This document shows, one piece after another, positions 62,155-64,000 of a stretch of 64,000 nucleotides of DNA. Numbering within the stretch: position 1 is the stretch's first letter; every line of letters starts with the position of its first letter. The stretch spans positions 62,001 to 126,000 of the forward strand of contig NW_027479250.1 in NCBI RefSeq assembly GCF_051014685.1. The letters run 5' to 3'. The notes beneath the pieces are model-generated. The model saw only the letters and a list, made by a program, of their open reading frames with translations, made no database searches and was not told the DNA's origin. A program made the translations under genes and the position numbers. Source of the stretch: Ptiloglossa arizonensis. Lineage: Eukaryota; Arthropoda; Insecta; Hymenoptera; Colletidae.

Positions 62155-64000
62155 AACGTATAACGTATAACGTATAACGTATAACGTATACAGTATAACG
62201 TATAACGTATAACGTATAACGTATAACGTATACAGTATAACGTATAACGTATAACGTGTAACGTATAACGTATAACGTATAACGTATAACGTATAACGTA
62301 TAACCTATAACGTATAACGTATAACGTAGAACGTATAACGTACAACGTATAACGTATAACGTACAACGTATAACGTATAACGTATATCCTATAACGCGTA
62401 ACGTATAACGTATAACGTGAAACGTATAACGTATAACGTATAACGTATAACGTATAACGAATAACGTATAACGTATAACGTATAACGTACAACGTTTAAC
62501 GTATAACGTATAACGTAGAACGTATAACGTATAACGTATAACGTATAACGTATAACGTATGACGTATAACGTATAACGTATAACGTATAACGTATAACGT
62601 ATACAGTGTAACGTATAACGTATAACGTGTAACGTATAACGTATAACGTATAACGTATAACGTATAACGTATAACGTATAACGTATAACGTATAACGTAT
62701 AACGTATAACGTATAACGTATAACGTATGGCGTATAACGTATAACGTATAACGTATAACGTACAACGTTTAACGTATACCGTATAACGAATAACGTATAA
62801 CGTATATCGCATGACGTATAACATATAACGTATAACGCATAACGTATAACGTACAACGTATAACGTATAACGTATATCCTATAACGCATAGCGTATAACG
62901 TATAACGTATAACGTATAACGTATAACGTATAACGTATAACGTATAACGTATAACGTATAACGTGTAACGTATAACGTACAACGTTTAACGTTTAACGTA
63001 TAACGTATAACGTATAACGTATAACGTATAACGTACAACGTTTAACGTATAACGTATAACGTATAACGTATAACGTATAACGTATAACGTATAACGTATA
63101 ACGTATAACGTACAACGTTTAACGTATAACGTATAACGTAGAACGTATAACGTATAACGTATAACGTATAACGTATGACGTATAACGTATAACGTACAAC
63201 GTTTAACGTATACCGTATAACGAATAACGTATAACGTATATCGCATGACGTATAACATATAACGTATAACGTATAACGTATAACGTACAACGTATAACGT
63301 ATAACGTATATCCTATAACGCATAACGTATAACGTATAACGTATAACGTATAACGTACAACGTATAACGTATAATGTATAACGTATAACGTATATCCTAT
63401 AACGCATAACGTATAACGTATAACGTATAACGTATAACGTATAACGTATAACGTATAACGTATAACGAATAACGTATAACGTATAACGTATAACGTACAA
63501 CGTTTAACGTATAACGTATAACGTATAACGTATAACGTATAACGTATAATGTATAACGTATAACGTATAACGTATAACGTATAACGTATAACGTATAACG
63601 TATAACGTATAACGTATAACGTATAACGTATAACGTATAACGTATAACGTATAACGTACAACGTATAACGTATAACGTATAACGTATAACGTATATCCTA
63701 TAACGCATAACGTATAACGTATAACGTATAACGTATAACGTATAACGTATAACGTATAACGTATAACGTATAACGTATAACGTATGGCGTATAACGTATA
63801 ACGTATAACGTATAACGTATAACGTCCAACGTATAACGTATAACGTATAACGTATAACGTATAACGTACAACGATTAACGTATACCGTATAACGAATAAC
63901 GTATAACGTATATCGCATGACGTATAACATATAACGTATAACGTATAACGTATAACGTACAACGTATAACGTATAACGTATAACGTATAACGTATAACGT

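Larger units (their letters stand above)
18520..64000 (+). repeat. 7-bp satellite array (AACGTAT)n, right part
   Basis: Continuation of the same array and orientation to the right of the insertion, about 6,500 further units, running off the right window edge. The same variant monomers and cassettes recur as on the left, so both sides are one array split by the insertion. Register breaks are very rare: a 6-bp unit at about 20,462 and a 2-bp loss at about 27,017 are the clear ones. Every long ORF in this part lies on the - strand and translates the satellite itself. There are no other inserted sequences, genes or RNA genes in these 45 kb that I can see. Confidence 0.98.

Noticed and set aside
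1..64000. TATAA and ACGT motifs in each monomer as promoter or bZIP-binding sites
   Set aside because: They follow automatically from the monomer sequence; nothing shows selection for binding or transcription.

Overview
This window is almost entirely one satellite-DNA array. A 7-bp monomer (consensus AACGTAT on the + strand, ATACGTT on the - strand) runs head to tail through positions 1-17,504 and 18,520-64,000 and leaves the window at both ends, so the true array is longer. All units point the same way and I found no inverted block. The only non-satellite DNA is a 1,015-bp insertion at 17,505-18,519. I see no protein-coding gene, tRNA, rRNA or CRISPR array. Many long open reading frames exist on the - strand, but they are artefacts: the - strand monomer contains no stop codon in any frame and 7 is not a multiple of 3, so every frame reads as an endless 7-residue repeat (YVIRYTL). 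The array points to a eukaryotic nuclear genome, in heterochromatin such as a pericentromere, subtelomere or knob. I cannot identify the species.

The insertion has the layout of a tiny non-autonomous LTR retrotransposon (TRIM), more exactly a retrozyme. It has two 253-bp direct repeats (17,505-17,757 and 18,267-18,519) that differ at one base, a tRNA primer-binding-site-like sequence just inside the left repeat, a short purine tract just before the right repeat, and a perfect 4-bp target-site duplication (AACG). Removing the element and one AACG restores the 7-bp register exactly. Each LTR carries a complete type III hammerhead ribozyme core (17,626-17,692 and 18,388-18,454). The two predicted cleavage sites are 762 nt apart, so self-cleavage of a transcript would release a 762-nt unit able to circularise, as known for plant retrozymes. 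Two things are unusual: the two hammerhead loops share an 11-nt perfect complementarity, and the primer-binding site is not the initiator-Met type usual in plants.

The array has a strong higher-order structure. Point-variant monomers form recognisable cassettes, and blocks of 1 to about 10 kb are copied with spacings that are multiples of 7: about 1,078 bp (2.6-4.7 kb), 1,981 bp (12.6-16.4 kb), 1,442 bp (46.7-49.6 kb), 2,975 bp (50.8-56.7 kb), 3,157 bp (55.8-62.2 kb) and about 10.0-10.2 kb (31.9-35.1 versus 41.9-45.3 kb). This is the signature of repeated unequal exchange. One stretch, about 5.1-6.3 kb, is packed with single-base indels seen almost nowhere else and may be an unpolished assembly patch. 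No functional interplay between the array and the insertion can be shown; the array looks like the target in which the element landed recently.
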